From positions 1 to 55,182 of the forward strand of contig JAKIUF010000030.1 of the NCBI GenBank assembly GCA_021647705.1: DNA of 55,182 nt, given 5' to 3'. A program made the translations under genes and the position numbers. The stretch is from Gammaproteobacteria bacterium. Its GTDB lineage: Bacteria; Pseudomonadota; Gammaproteobacteria; SZUA-152. Under the pieces are notes generated by a model. The model was not told the DNA's origin. It did no database searches and saw only the letters and a program-made list of their open reading frames with translations. Below, piece after piece: positions 7,004 to 15,654 of this stretch. How positions within the stretch are numbered: the first letter of the stretch is position 1; the number at the start of each line of letters is the position of its first letter.

Positions 7004-9505
7004 TCAAGCGGCTTTTTTTACCGGCAGGATAACGGTAAAACAGGCACCTTTCTGAGTTCCTTTACTGTCAACTTTCAAAGCACCTTTCATTTCGGTCATG
7101 GCATTGGCGCAGGTGTGCAGGCCAAAGCCGTGCCCGGTTTCTTTTGTGGTAAAACCATGATTGAAAATTTTTGTAAGCTGTTCTTCGTTGATGCCACAAC
7201 CATTGTCTTTTATTTTTAGATAAACAGCAGTGTCGTTAGCCATACCGGTTTCAATGATCATTTCTTTGGGTTTGTTGAATTGATCATTATCACTCATGGC
7301 TTCTTTGGCATTTTTGATCAGGTTGGTAATGACTTGTAGCAGTTTGGACTTTTGCCCGATACATGCTGGGGTATTGGTAAATTGTGTATTCAGTTTAATG
7401 CCCCATTTTTTGAGCGATGCATCCTGAATTTTCAGGGCATCTTCTACCAGTTCAGGCAGGTTGAGCTGTTCATTATGGAAACCGGACCTGGCATAGGTTT
7501 GCTGAGTGCTGATGACTTCTTTCATTATCGTGGTTTTGGCGATCAATCCCTTGGATTCTTTTTGAATGTTACTGATTTCAATATTCAGTACCTTGCCCAT
7601 CTTGATGAAATATTCAGGTAATTTTTTTCCGCGGGCATCTTGGGTAAGGAATGCGTCTATGTTGTCACTGTTTTTCAGCAACATGTCACAAGCTTTTAAC
7701 AGACCGGTAATTTTACTGTTGTCCGAGATGCGATAAATCTCTTCACTGGCCAGATTGACACTGTTGAGGATGTTGCCAATATTATGCAACACACCGGTGG
7801 CCATATCGGCCATACCGGATTTGTGTGCGGCATCAACCAGTTGGTTTTGGATGTCAGCCAGCGTTTGCTCGGTTTTTTTGCGGGTGGTAATGTCACGCAC
7901 AATACAAACACGCATGCGTTTGTGACCAATCAGCATGCCGGACACCACGATTTCCATGGGGAAAGTGCTACCGTCAGCACGAAGCCCCAGACATTCCTTG
8001 GGTTGCTGGTTAGTGCTTTGATGCTCCGGTTCTGCAAATTTATCAACATCATAATCCCCGGCTAACAATGTGCTGTGCAGGCCAATGGCTTCATCGCTTC
8101 CCAAAGAAAAAATCGTCATGGCTGCCGGGTTTAGTGATTCAATGGTACCGGATTCATCTAACACAAGGATGCCTTCGCCGATGTTATCGAGAATGGCGCG
8201 AATCTTTATTTCACTTTCTTCGAAATCCCGGGTGCGCTCATCGACACGGGTTTCCAGGTCCTGATTCAGGGTTTGCAGTTCATTCAGCATTTGTTGCTCG
8301 GTCATGGCCGCGAGGCGCAGGTGGTTAACCATGGTGTTGAATGAATGGCCTAACTGTCCGATTTCATCATTGCTGGTTATCATCACTTCGGCATTGAGAT
8401 CACCTTCAGCCACTTGACCGGCAGCGCTCATCAAACGCTGGATTGGCGGTACGATGCTGCGGGTAAAGCGGAAAGCCAACAGTAGGCCAGTGAGTAATGT
8501 GAGTGCCATGCCGACAATGGAGGAAATACGAATCTCATATAGAGATTGGGTTAACTCCTGCGCATTGTCGAATGCTGCGTTGAGCAGCTTGTCAGCAGTA
8601 CCCTCGAAGAGAATTTGCAATTGATCCGTGACAGGTTGCACCTGGGTTCGCAGCAGATAAGTGTCGGCGCGCCAAGCGCCTGTTTCAAATATTTCCAGCA
8701 CTGGGGGAAGATTTACAAGATAAGCAGAATAGATTTCACTCATCTCCTCGATCTCACCGAAACCGATGTTGGCCTCTAGCCGGTCCAGCTTTTTCATCAG
8801 GATGTTGATATGTTCTTTGAAATTATTGAAATTGACCAGGGTTTCTTTGTTTTGGGAGGTGATATAGAGATTAAGTGCTCCCATCATCCTCACCCAGTTG
8901 TAACGCAGCTCCTGTAAAATGGGTAAGGCTTGGGCGATGCGTGGGTCATCGGGATTGATGTCGTCACCGTCCAACAGTGCATTGATGTTGCCCAGAAAAC
9001 GGACGGCCAGCGGATTCAGTGTTTCCCCTGCCAGCAGCAGGCCACGATTGTTCAGATTGTTGTTGTGCAGCGCGAACAATTCTTTTGCATGTTTCCGATA
9101 TTGTCGGAGTAGGGCCTGGGATGTGTGTAATGTGTCATCGAGCCCCAGGTTTTGGAAAATATCCTGCTGACGGGCACCGTCCAGGCGGTCGGCGATATCG
9201 TCGGCAATTCGCTTGAATCCCACCTTGTGTTCCACGTCTTCCGTTAACAAATAGCTGTTGAGTAAGGCAATGGCCTGATTAAGGCTTTGCGACAGACGTT
9301 GAAAGTAGTTGGCCGCAGGTTGGCGTTCTTCGAGTGCGGAGGCCGCCGTGCGTTTGACGCTATCGAGCTTTAACAGTGTGATGCCCATACCTGCCGTCAT
9401 GAGCAGGATCAGGCCACCGAAGCCAACGCTGATTTTCAGGCGCACACTCCAGTTGCGTGGACGAATTTTGTTAATGGCTGGAGATGATGTGTTTGGGTTG
9501 GTCAT
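7004..9505 (-). CDS. Sensor histidine kinase (HAMP-PAS-HATPase)
   Basis: Large membrane kinase of about 833 residues. A transmembrane helix near residue 30 (GLILLMTAGMGITLL) and another near 330 (GMALTLLTGLLLAF) enclose a helical periplasmic sensor. HAMP, a PAS domain (AILDNIGEGILVLDESG) and a catalytic core follow. The H-box is of the LHNIGNILNS type. The ATPase boxes NLIKNAKEAM, DNGCGI and GHGFGLH are intact. The start is uncertain: I chose ATG 9505, while an in-frame TTG at 9550 would add 15 residues; neither has a strong ribosome site. It precedes the REC-GGDEF gene and so probably controls c-di-GMP synthesis. It is divergent from parE. Confidence 0.9.
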   Translation of the reverse strand: MTNPNTSSPAINKIRPRNWSVRLKISVGFGGLILLMTAGMGITLLKLDSVKRTAASALEERQPAANYFQRLSQSLNQAIALLNSYLLTEDVEHKVGFKRIADDIADRLDGARQQDIFQNLGLDDTLHTSQALLRQYRKHAKELFALHNNNLNNRGLLLAGETLNPLAVRFLGNINALLDGDDINPDDPRIAQALPILQELRYNWVRMMGALNLYITSQNKETLVNFNNFKEHINILMKKLDRLEANIGFGEIEEMSEIYSAYLVNLPPVLEIFETGAWRADTYLLRTQVQPVTDQLQILFEGTADKLLNAAFDNAQELTQSLYEIRISSIVGMALTLLTGLLLAFRFTRSIVPPIQRLMSAAGQVAEGDLNAEVMITSNDEIGQLGHSFNTMVNHLRLAAMTEQQMLNELQTLNQDLETRVDERTRDFEESEIKIRAILDNIGEGILVLDESGTIESLNPAAMTIFSLGSDEAIGLHSTLLAGDYDVDKFAEPEHQSTNQQPKECLGLRADGSTFPMEIVVSGMLIGHKRMRVCIVRDITTRKKTEQTLADIQNQLVDAAHKSGMADMATGVLHNIGNILNSVNLASEEIYRISDNSKITGLLKACDMLLKNSDNIDAFLTQDARGKKLPEYFIKMGKVLNIEISNIQKESKGLIAKTTIMKEVISTQQTYARSGFHNEQLNLPELVEDALKIQDASLKKWGIKLNTQFTNTPACIGQKSKLLQVITNLIKNAKEAMSDNDQFNKPKEMIIETGMANDTAVYLKIKDNGCGINEEQLTKIFNHGFTTKETGHGFGLHTCANAMTEMKGALKVDSKGTQKGACFTVILPVKKAA

Positions 9506-9689
9506 GCGTTTGGGGTGACGAATGAGACCTGTTGAGTCCAAGTGCTTCAATCTTATGTTGATATCGGCAAACTTCAGGTGGTCTTGAGTGATGAGTGGTA
9601 CTGACCCGTTTAGTTGTTTTGAAGTCTCGCCTCATTCGCTCGGGGCAGGTAGACTGCGCCATTCTGTGAAAATTTTTCAGGAGTCCGAA

Positions 9690-11576
9690 TTGAGCAGTAA
9701 GTACGATGCCGCCTCCATCGAGGTATTAAGTGGCCTGGAGCCGGTGCGCAAGCGTCCCGGTATGTATACCCAGACCGAACGCCCTAACCATTTGGCTCAG
9801 GAAGTGATCGACAACAGTGTTGACGAGGCCATTGCCGGTCATGCCAGCACGATTGACGTTATTTTGAGCAAAGACGGCTCTTTGCAAGTGAGTGACGATG
9901 GTCGTGGCATGCCGGTGGATATTCATCCCGACGAAGGTGTTCCTGGCGTGGAGGTGATTCTCACCAAATTGCACGCGGGGGGTAAATTCTCCAATAAAAA
10001 CTACGAATTCTCCGGTGGCCTGCACGGCGTGGGTGTGTCCGTGGTCAACGCCTTGTCGAAACATCTCGAAGTCTGGGTGCGACGCGGCGGCAAGGAGTAC
10101 AATATCTCCTTCGCTGATGGCAACAAAGTCTCCGACCTCGAAGAAGTAGGCACGGTGGGCAAGCGTAACACTGGCACCACAATACAATTCTGGCCCGACC
10201 CCCACTTTTTTGATTCAAACAAATTTTCTGTGCCACGGCTCAAACATGTGTTGCGCGCCAAGGCTGTGTTATGTCCTGGTCTGAAAGTCAGCTTTTACGA
10301 GGAAAAAACCGACGAAACCAGCGAATGGTGTTACGAAGACGGTCTGCGTGATTACCTGATGGACGAACTGCAAGGCCAGCCCACCCTGCCGGAAGACCCC
10401 TTCATGGGCAGTTTTGCGGGCAATACCGAGGCCGCTGACTGGGCGGTGCTGTGGTTACCCGAAGGCGGTGAATCTGTCGGTGAAAGTTACGTTAATCTGG
10501 TACCCACTGCGCAAGGCGGTACCCACGTCAACGGTCTGCGCACCGGCCTCACCGAAGCCATGCGCGAGTTTTGCGAATTTCGTAACCTGTTGCCGCGCGG
10601 CGTCAAACTTGCCCCGGACGATGTGTGGGACAAAGTGAGTTACATCCTCTCGGTGAAAATGGCGGACCCCGCCTTCTCCGGCCAGACCAAGGAGAGGCTC
10701 TCCTCCCGTGAATGCGCACCGTTTATCTCCGGCGTCGTGAAAGACTCGTTCAGCCTGTGGCTCAACCAGCACACCGAGCAGGGCGAAGCCATCGCCGAAC
10801 TGGCTATTGCCAATGCGCAAAACCGCCTGCGTGCCGGTAAAAAAGTGGTGCGTAAAAAAATCACCCAAGGTCCAGCCTTGCCCGGCAAGCTGGCGGATTG
10901 TTCCAGCTCTGATCCCGCACAATCCGAACTGTTTCTGGTGGAGGGTGACTCCGCCGGTGGCTCCGCCAAACAGGCGCGCGACAAGGAATTTCAGGCCATC
11001 ATGCCCCTGCGCGGCAAGATACTGAATACCTGGGAAGTGGACGCCAGCGAAGTGCTGGGTTCGCAGGAAGTGCATGACATTGCCGTGGCCATCGGCGTTG
11101 ATCCCGGCTCCGATAAACTTGATGGTCTGCGTTACCGGAAAATCTGCGTGCTTGCCGACGCCGACTCTGATGGCGCGCATATTGCCACGCTGCTGTGTGC
11201 ACTGTTTCTGCGCCATTTCCGACCACTGGTACAAGCAGGCAACGTGTACATCGCCATGCCACCATTGTATCGTATTGACGTGGGTAAAGAGGTCTATTAT
11301 GCGTTAGATGATGCGGAAAAACAGGGCGTGCTGGATCGCATTGCTGCTGAAAAAACACGCGGTAAAGTCAACGTGCAAAGGTTCAAAGGGTTGGGTGAAA
11401 TGAATCCCAAACAACTGCGGGAAACCACATTGGCACCGGATACCCGACGGTTGGTGCAGCTCACCATTGAGCCCGGCGATAACACCAACCAGATGATGGA
11501 TATGTTGCTGGCGAAAAAACGGGCATCAGATCGCAAAGCGTGGTTGGAGACGAAAGGGGATTTGGCGGAGGTTTGA
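9690..11576 (+). CDS. parE: DNA topoisomerase IV subunit B
   Basis: ATPase subunit of topoisomerase IV, which decatenates daughter chromosomes together with ParC. The GHKL ATPase motifs (EVIDNSVDEAIAG, DDGRGMPVD) and the TOPRIM motifs (LFLVEGDSAGGSAKQ, LADADSDGAHI) are intact. The frame is open back to 9588, but the start is best placed at TTG 9690: AGGAG lies six bases upstream, and this gives 628 residues, close to the usual length (about 630). The partner parC lies 1.8 kb downstream, separated by a toxin-antitoxin pair, a RAYT element and a small membrane gene. The long open frames on the opposite strand are shadows of this gene. Confidence 0.97.
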   Translation: MSSKYDAASIEVLSGLEPVRKRPGMYTQTERPNHLAQEVIDNSVDEAIAGHASTIDVILSKDGSLQVSDDGRGMPVDIHPDEGVPGVEVILTKLHAGGKFSNKNYEFSGGLHGVGVSVVNALSKHLEVWVRRGGKEYNISFADGNKVSDLEEVGTVGKRNTGTTIQFWPDPHFFDSNKFSVPRLKHVLRAKAVLCPGLKVSFYEEKTDETSEWCYEDGLRDYLMDELQGQPTLPEDPFMGSFAGNTEAADWAVLWLPEGGESVGESYVNLVPTAQGGTHVNGLRTGLTEAMREFCEFRNLLPRGVKLAPDDVWDKVSYILSVKMADPAFSGQTKERLSSRECAPFISGVVKDSFSLWLNQHTEQGEAIAELAIANAQNRLRAGKKVVRKKITQGPALPGKLADCSSSDPAQSELFLVEGDSAGGSAKQARDKEFQAIMPLRGKILNTWEVDASEVLGSQEVHDIAVAIGVDPGSDKLDGLRYRKICVLADADSDGAHIATLLCALFLRHFRPLVQAGNVYIAMPPLYRIDVGKEVYYALDDAEKQGVLDRIAAEKTRGKVNVQRFKGLGEMNPKQLRETTLAPDTRRLVQLTIEPGDNTNQMMDMLLAKKRASDRKAWLETKGDLAEV

Positions 11577-11616
11577 TAGACTCAAGCTAAACTCTGGGAA
11601 AATAGGAGATAACGTT

Positions 11617-11805
11617 ATGTCATCAGCCGTACAAGATGTGAAAGATCTGATCGATCATTTGCCCGATGATACCAGCATTGAGGATATCCAATATCACCTT
11701 TATGTGTTGGAAAAGATTCGTCGCGGGCAGGCGGATATTCGTGATGGCAAGCATTTTAGCAGTGAAGAGGCCAGGGAGCGGCTAAGTAAATGGCTGAATC
11801 CATAA
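11617..11805 (+). CDS. Antitoxin of a RelE/ParE-type toxin-antitoxin pair
   Basis: Short 62-residue, charged, mostly helical protein (DLIDHLPDDTSIEDIQYHLY near the N terminus, EEARERLSKWL at the end). It precedes the toxin gene and overlaps its start by 16 bases. The composition and the order antitoxin-toxin match small antitoxins seen with RelE/ParE toxins. No clear DNA-binding fold can be assigned by eye. The ATG has a good ribosome site (AGGAG about eight bases upstream). The gene begins 40 bases after parE, so read-through from parE is possible. Confidence 0.8.
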   Translation: MSSAVQDVKDLIDHLPDDTSIEDIQYHLYVLEKIRRGQADIRDGKHFSSEEARERLSKWLNP

Positions 11806-12080
11806 TTTGGTCGCAAGAGGCGCTGGATGATATCGACGGTATCGCTGAATTTATCAGCCGGGACTCATTGCATTATGCCCAACAGGTTGTGGAGCGATTG
11901 TTTGAGCTAGGGGATGCCATTGTAGAACACCCAAAAGCGGGGCGTATTGTGCCGGAATTTGAGAATGCCGATATTCGTGAACGCTTTCTTTACAGCTATC
12001 GTTTGATTTATGAAATTCGAGCGAGTGAGATTTGCGTATTGGCGGTGATTCATGGGAAACGCTTGTTGGAGACCGATTAA
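11790..12080 (+). CDS. RelE/ParE-family toxin
   Basis: 96-residue toxin of the RelE/ParE superfamily. It has the N-terminal IIWSQEALDDIDGIAEFI helix, a central helix (AQQVVERLFELGDAI), PKAGRIVPEF, and the C-terminal strands YRLIYEIR and EICVLAVIHGKRLL typical of the fold. Family members either poison DNA gyrase (ParE type) or cut mRNA on ribosomes (RelE type); the target here cannot be told. It starts inside the antitoxin gene in another frame, so the two are co-translated. The name ParE for this toxin family is unrelated to the topoisomerase subunit encoded just upstream. Confidence 0.88.
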   Translation: MAESIIWSQEALDDIDGIAEFISRDSLHYAQQVVERLFELGDAIVEHPKAGRIVPEFENADIRERFLYSYRLIYEIRASEICVLAVIHGKRLLETD

Positions 12081-12188
12081 TTTTGTTGTCATTATTTCCG
12101 GTGGCGGTCGGAATCCAGACTGTAGAGTGGGGACATTGTTTGTGCTCATGAGTTGCTTGCGAAAGTGTGTACGAGGATTCTCAGTTAT

Positions 12189-12219
12189 GTAGGTTGGGGT
12201 GAGGAACGAACCCCAACAA
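12189..12219 (+). repeat. REP hairpin, left copy
   Basis: Starts GTAGG, followed by the stem GTTGGGGT (12193-12200), a loop of nine bases, and ACCCCAAC (12210-12217). The leading GTAG tetranucleotide next to an imperfect palindrome is the hallmark of REPs recognised by RAYT transposases. Confidence 0.85.
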
Positions 12220-12257
12220 GGCAATGTTCCGCATAACCCACCAGAGAGGATAAAGAA

Positions 12258-12920
12258 TTGCAATATCGACGGACCGATATCGCGGGTGGAACCTATTTTT
12301 TCACCGTAAATTTGGCAGAACGGAAACGCACATTATTGATCGATCAGGTAGCTGTATTACGTAAGGCGATTAAGAAGGTCAAACAAAAACATCCATTTGT
12401 CATTGATGCCATGGTTGTGCTTCCTGATCATTTACATATGTTGTGGACTTTGCCGCAGGGGGATCATGATTACCCGACACGCTTCATGTTGATTAAGACA
12501 GGTTTTTCTCGATGGATTGAAAGGGGCGAGTATCATAATGCCCGTCGGCAAGCAAAAGGCGAGCGAGGAATTTGGCAACGACGATATTGGGAGCACTTGA
12601 TTCGAGACGAGCGGGACTACGCCAGTCATGTGGATTACATTCATTATAACCCGGTGAAGCATGGGCATGTGGAGCAGGCATCAACCTGGCAGTATTCGAG
12701 TATTCATCGTTACATCCGGGCCGGGTTGATCGAGCGGGCCTGGGGTGGAGGTAAGGGTGTGCCCGAGAGTGGTAGATTTGGTGAGCGTTGGTGGATTTGT
12801 TGGGGTTCGTACCTCACCCCAACCTACGGGCTGGATTATTCATGTGAGGTGGGATGGTATGGTAAAAAAGTCTTATCTTTGGGCAGCAATGTTTACGCTA
12901 GTGTGTGCCGTTATATCTGA
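12258..12920 (+). CDS. REP-associated tyrosine transposase (RAYT, Y1_Tnp family)
   Basis: Single-strand DNA transposase-like protein. The metal-binding HxH is in LPDHLHML and the probable catalytic Tyr lies in YIHYNPVKHG. The N terminus (YRRTDIAGGTYFFTVNLAERK) is typical of the family. TTG at 12258 is preceded by GAGAGG, so a TTG start is likely. The frame runs through the right REP (12797-12827) and ends inside the next gene, so the last 40 or so residues come from REP and downstream sequence. The original protein may once have been shorter or longer. The catalytic core appears intact. Confidence 0.88.
   Translation: MQYRRTDIAGGTYFFTVNLAERKRTLLIDQVAVLRKAIKKVKQKHPFVIDAMVVLPDHLHMLWTLPQGDHDYPTRFMLIKTGFSRWIERGEYHNARRQAKGERGIWQRRYWEHLIRDERDYASHVDYIHYNPVKHGHVEQASTWQYSSIHRYIRAGLIERAWGGGKGVPESGRFGERWWICWGSYLTPTYGLDYSCEVGWYGKKVLSLGSNVYASVCRYI
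12797..12827 (-). repeat. REP hairpin, right copy (inverted)
   Basis: Reverse complement of the left REP with one mismatch. Reads TTGTTGGGGTTCGT, then ACCTCACCCC, then AACCTAC, so GTAG faces outwards. It lies inside the transposase reading frame, encoding part of WWICWGSYLTPTY. Confidence 0.85.
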
Positions 12921-13302
12921 AAAAAGTTCGAGCACATTTTCTATAGTTTGGGATTATGTATATTCGAATCCAGACACTATGACGCAGGGATGGGTTGTGA
13001 GATCAGAAGTGGGAAGATTTGGAGCAGTACATTTTAGGTTTCGTTACGGTTACGCGGTTAATGACAGATTGTATTTGGGGTCTCAGATTAGTTACGGCTC
13101 AAACATATTGCCTCCATACGAGATGCAGAGGAAGTACCCGGAAGGTAAGAGAATTATTGTTTATTATGACTCCTCTAGGCCGAGGTATTCAACTCTTGTA
13201 AAAACCTCTATAGGGTTGAAAGTTTATGTACATATTATAAGTCTTGCACTCATCTTTATAGTAATGTCAATGCTACTCAGACCATTAGATTACGGAAGTT
13301 AG
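12859..13302 (+). CDS. DUF3592-like membrane protein
   Basis: 147-residue protein with two hydrophobic segments (YLWAAMFTLVCAVI at the N terminus and HIISLALIFIVMSMLL at the C terminus) around an extracytoplasmic beta-rich domain. The pattern FRYGYAVNDRLYLGSQI, then KYPEGKRIIVYYDSSRP is that of DUF3592 proteins, whose function is unknown. ATG 12859 is preceded by GAGGTGGG. The first 62 bases overlap the tail of the transposase frame, so the right end of the RAYT element abuts or invades this gene's leader. It is richer in A+T than parC, which follows 70 bases later. Confidence 0.7.
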   Translation: MVKKSYLWAAMFTLVCAVISEKSSSTFSIVWDYVYSNPDTMTQGWVVRSEVGRFGAVHFRFRYGYAVNDRLYLGSQISYGSNILPPYEMQRKYPEGKRIIVYYDSSRPRYSTLVKTSIGLKVYVHIISLALIFIVMSMLLRPLDYGS

Positions 13303-13372
13303 ATTTATAAAAATAAAGAAATATAAGGGGATTAATTAAATTTCTCCGCCATTATCAATAAAAGACTAAATA

Positions 13373-15652
13373 ATGACACAAACAACCGAACTAAACTACG
13401 AAGGCGTAGAACAACAACCTCTCAGCACCTTTACTGAGAACGCTTACTTAAACTATTCCATGTACGTGATTCTGGATCGTGCTCTGCCACATATCGGCGA
13501 CGGCCTGAAGCCAGTGCAACGGCGCATTATTTATGCCATGTCAGAACTGGGCCTCAAGGCCGGGGCCAAGTATAAAAAGTCTGCACGTACTGTGGGTGAT
13601 GTCTTGGGCAAATTCCATCCTCATGGCGATTCGGCTTGTTACGAGGCCATGGTGTTAATGGCCCAGCCGTTTTCCTACCGTTATCCATTGGTGGACGGGC
13701 AGGGTAACTGGGGGGCACCGGATGATCCCAAGTCTTTTGCGGCGATGCGTTATACAGAGTCACGGCTGGCAAAATATTCGGAATTGCTGCTTAGCGAAGT
13801 CGGATTGGGCACGGTGGATTGGGCTCCGAATTTTGATGCGACACTGGAGGAACCTTCAGTGTTACCGGCGCGGGTACCGAATCTGCTGTTGAACGGTACC
13901 ACTGGCATTGCGGTGGGTATGGCCACGGATATCCCGCCACACAACCTGCGTGAAGTAGTGAACGCCTGTGTGTATTTGCTGGATACACCGAAGGCAACAC
14001 TGGCAGATATTTGCGAATATGTGCAGGGACCGGATTATCCCACCGATGCGGAAATCATTACACCACGTAATGAGTTAATCGCCATGTATGAAAAAGGTGG
14101 TGGCTCGGTGCGTATGCGTGCGATATGGGAGAAGGAAGACAGTGCCGTGGTGGTGACAGCACTGCCGCATCAAGTGTCTGGTAACAAAGTGCTGGAGCAA
14201 ATCGCTGCGCAGATGAATGCGAAGAAGTTGCCCATGGTGGAAGATTTGCGCGATGAATCTGATCATGAAAACCCGACTCGTTTGGTCATTGTGCCACGCT
14301 CCAATCGTATTGATCTCAATGAGTTGATGGCGCATTTATTTGCGACGACGGATCTTGAGCGGACTTACCGTGTGAACATGAACATCATCGGCCTTGATGG
14401 CAGACCGCAGGTGAAAGATTTGCTCACGCTGCTCAGAGAATGGCTGGTGTTTCGTACTGACACTGTGCGTCGGCGGCTGGAATATCGTCTGGAAAAAGTG
14501 AAGCGTCGTTTGCATTTATTGGATGGTTTACTGATTGCGTTTCTCAATCTTGATGAAGTGATTCACATTGTCCGCACCGAGGATGAACCCAAATCGGTAT
14601 TGATGAAACGCTTCAAGCTCACTGACGAGCAGGCGGATTATATTCTTGACACCAAGCTGCGTCAGCTGGCACGTCTGGAAGAAATGAAAATCCGTGCCGA
14701 GCAGGAAGAGTTGGCGGCGGAGCGTGACAAACTGGAAAAAACCCTGGGCTCAAAAGCGCGATTGAAAACGCTGGTACGCAAGGAGTTGATCGCTGACGCG
14801 GAAGAATATGGTGATGACCGGCGTTCCCCCATTGTTGAACGTGGTGCCGCTCAGGCGCTGGATGAAACGGCATTGATCAGCGCTGAGCCTGTCACGATTG
14901 TGTTGTCGGAGAAGGGCTGGATTCGGGCGGCCAAAGGCCATGATGTGGATGCTGGGGGCCTTAATTACAAAGCGGGTGATGATTTTAAAGCGGCGGCTTG
15001 TGGCCGCAGTAATCAGCAAGTGGTGTTTTTGGATGCCAGTGGGCGCTCGTATTCCATTGCGGCGCATACACTGCCATCAGCACGCGGGCAGGGCGAACCG
15101 CTTACGGGGCGTGTGACGCCACCCGATGCCGCCGGTTTTGTTGATGTACTTGCGGGTAAAGGCAGTGATTTGTATTTGCTGGCCAGTGATGCGGGGTATG
15201 GTTTTGTGACCCGGCTGGAAAATATGTACGCCAAAAATAAATCGGGTAAGGCTTTGTTGAAATTACCCAAGGGTGCGCGCGTGTTACGGGCCTGTGCTGT
15301 TAACGATGTCGCCAGTGACCGCATTGTAGCGGTAACCACTGAAGGGCGTATGTTGATTATCCCGCTACAAGAGTTACCGGAGATGGCCAGAGGTAAAGGC
15401 AATAAGATTATTGGTATTCCTCCTGCGCGGGTGGCAAATCGTGAAGAGTATGTTGTGGGAGTTGCGGTTATTTCTGCGGGTGATAGTTTGACCATTTATT
15501 CGGGTAAACGTCATTTGACACTTAAACCCAGGGATATCGAACACTACGAGGGTGAGCGTGGTCGTCGTGGCTCTAAACTGCCGCGTGGTTTTCAGCGGGT
15601 GGATAATGTTTCTGTCAGTGGTACAGTAAATGCTGGGGTGATTGAGAAATAG
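13373..15652 (+). CDS. parC: DNA topoisomerase IV subunit A
   Basis: DNA-cleaving subunit of topoisomerase IV, 759 residues, close to the usual length. The catalytic Tyr127 is in [10 protein letters not shown]. The quinolone-resistance region reads [11 protein letters not shown] with the wild-type Ser87 and Glu91 (E. coli Ser80 and Glu84), so no common target mutation is seen. The C-terminal beta-pinwheel region (from about residue 500) is present. There is no clear Shine-Dalgarno sequence before ATG 13373. The stop adjoins the next gene, which is probably cotranscribed. Confidence 0.97.
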   Translation: MTQTTELNYEGVEQQPLSTFTENAYLNYSMYVILDRALPHIGDGLKPVQRRIIYAMSELGLKAGAKYKKSARTVGDVLGKFHPHGDSACYEAMVLMAQPFSYRYPLVDGQGNWGAPDDPKSFAAMRYTESRLAKYSELLLSEVGLGTVDWAPNFDATLEEPSVLPARVPNLLLNGTTGIAVGMATDIPPHNLREVVNACVYLLDTPKATLADICEYVQGPDYPTDAEIITPRNELIAMYEKGGGSVRMRAIWEKEDSAVVVTALPHQVSGNKVLEQIAAQMNAKKLPMVEDLRDESDHENPTRLVIVPRSNRIDLNELMAHLFATTDLERTYRVNMNIIGLDGRPQVKDLLTLLREWLVFRTDTVRRRLEYRLEKVKRRLHLLDGLLIAFLNLDEVIHIVRTEDEPKSVLMKRFKLTDEQADYILDTKLRQLARLEEMKIRAEQEELAAERDKLEKTLGSKARLKTLVRKELIADAEEYGDDRRSPIVERGAAQALDETALISAEPVTIVLSEKGWIRAAKGHDVDAGGLNYKAGDDFKAAACGRSNQQVVFLDASGRSYSIAAHTLPSARGQGEPLTGRVTPPDAAGFVDVLAGKGSDLYLLASDAGYGFVTRLENMYAKNKSGKALLKLPKGARVLRACAVNDVASDRIVAVTTEGRMLIIPLQELPEMARGKGNKIIGIPPARVANREEYVVGVAVISAGDSLTIYSGKRHLTLKPRDIEHYEGERGRRGSKLPRGFQRVDNVSVSGTVNAGVIEK

Positions 15653-15654
15653 TG

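Larger units (their letters stand above)
12189..12827. mobile_element. RAYT element bounded by inverted REP hairpins
   Basis: A unit of 639 bases made of two 31-base REP sequences in opposite orientation (12189-12219 and 12797-12827), with a Y1-type transposase reading frame between and across the right copy. The copies match at 30 of 31 positions when one is reverse complemented. Each begins with GTAG and folds into a GTTGGGGT/ACCCCAAC stem. This is the arrangement of REP-associated tyrosine transposases, which are held to spread or maintain REP sequences. No target-site duplication was recognised. Confidence 0.8.

Noticed and set aside
10455-11234. 259-codon frame on the minus strand
   Set aside because: Shadow of parE; its composition follows the parE codons and no motif is present.
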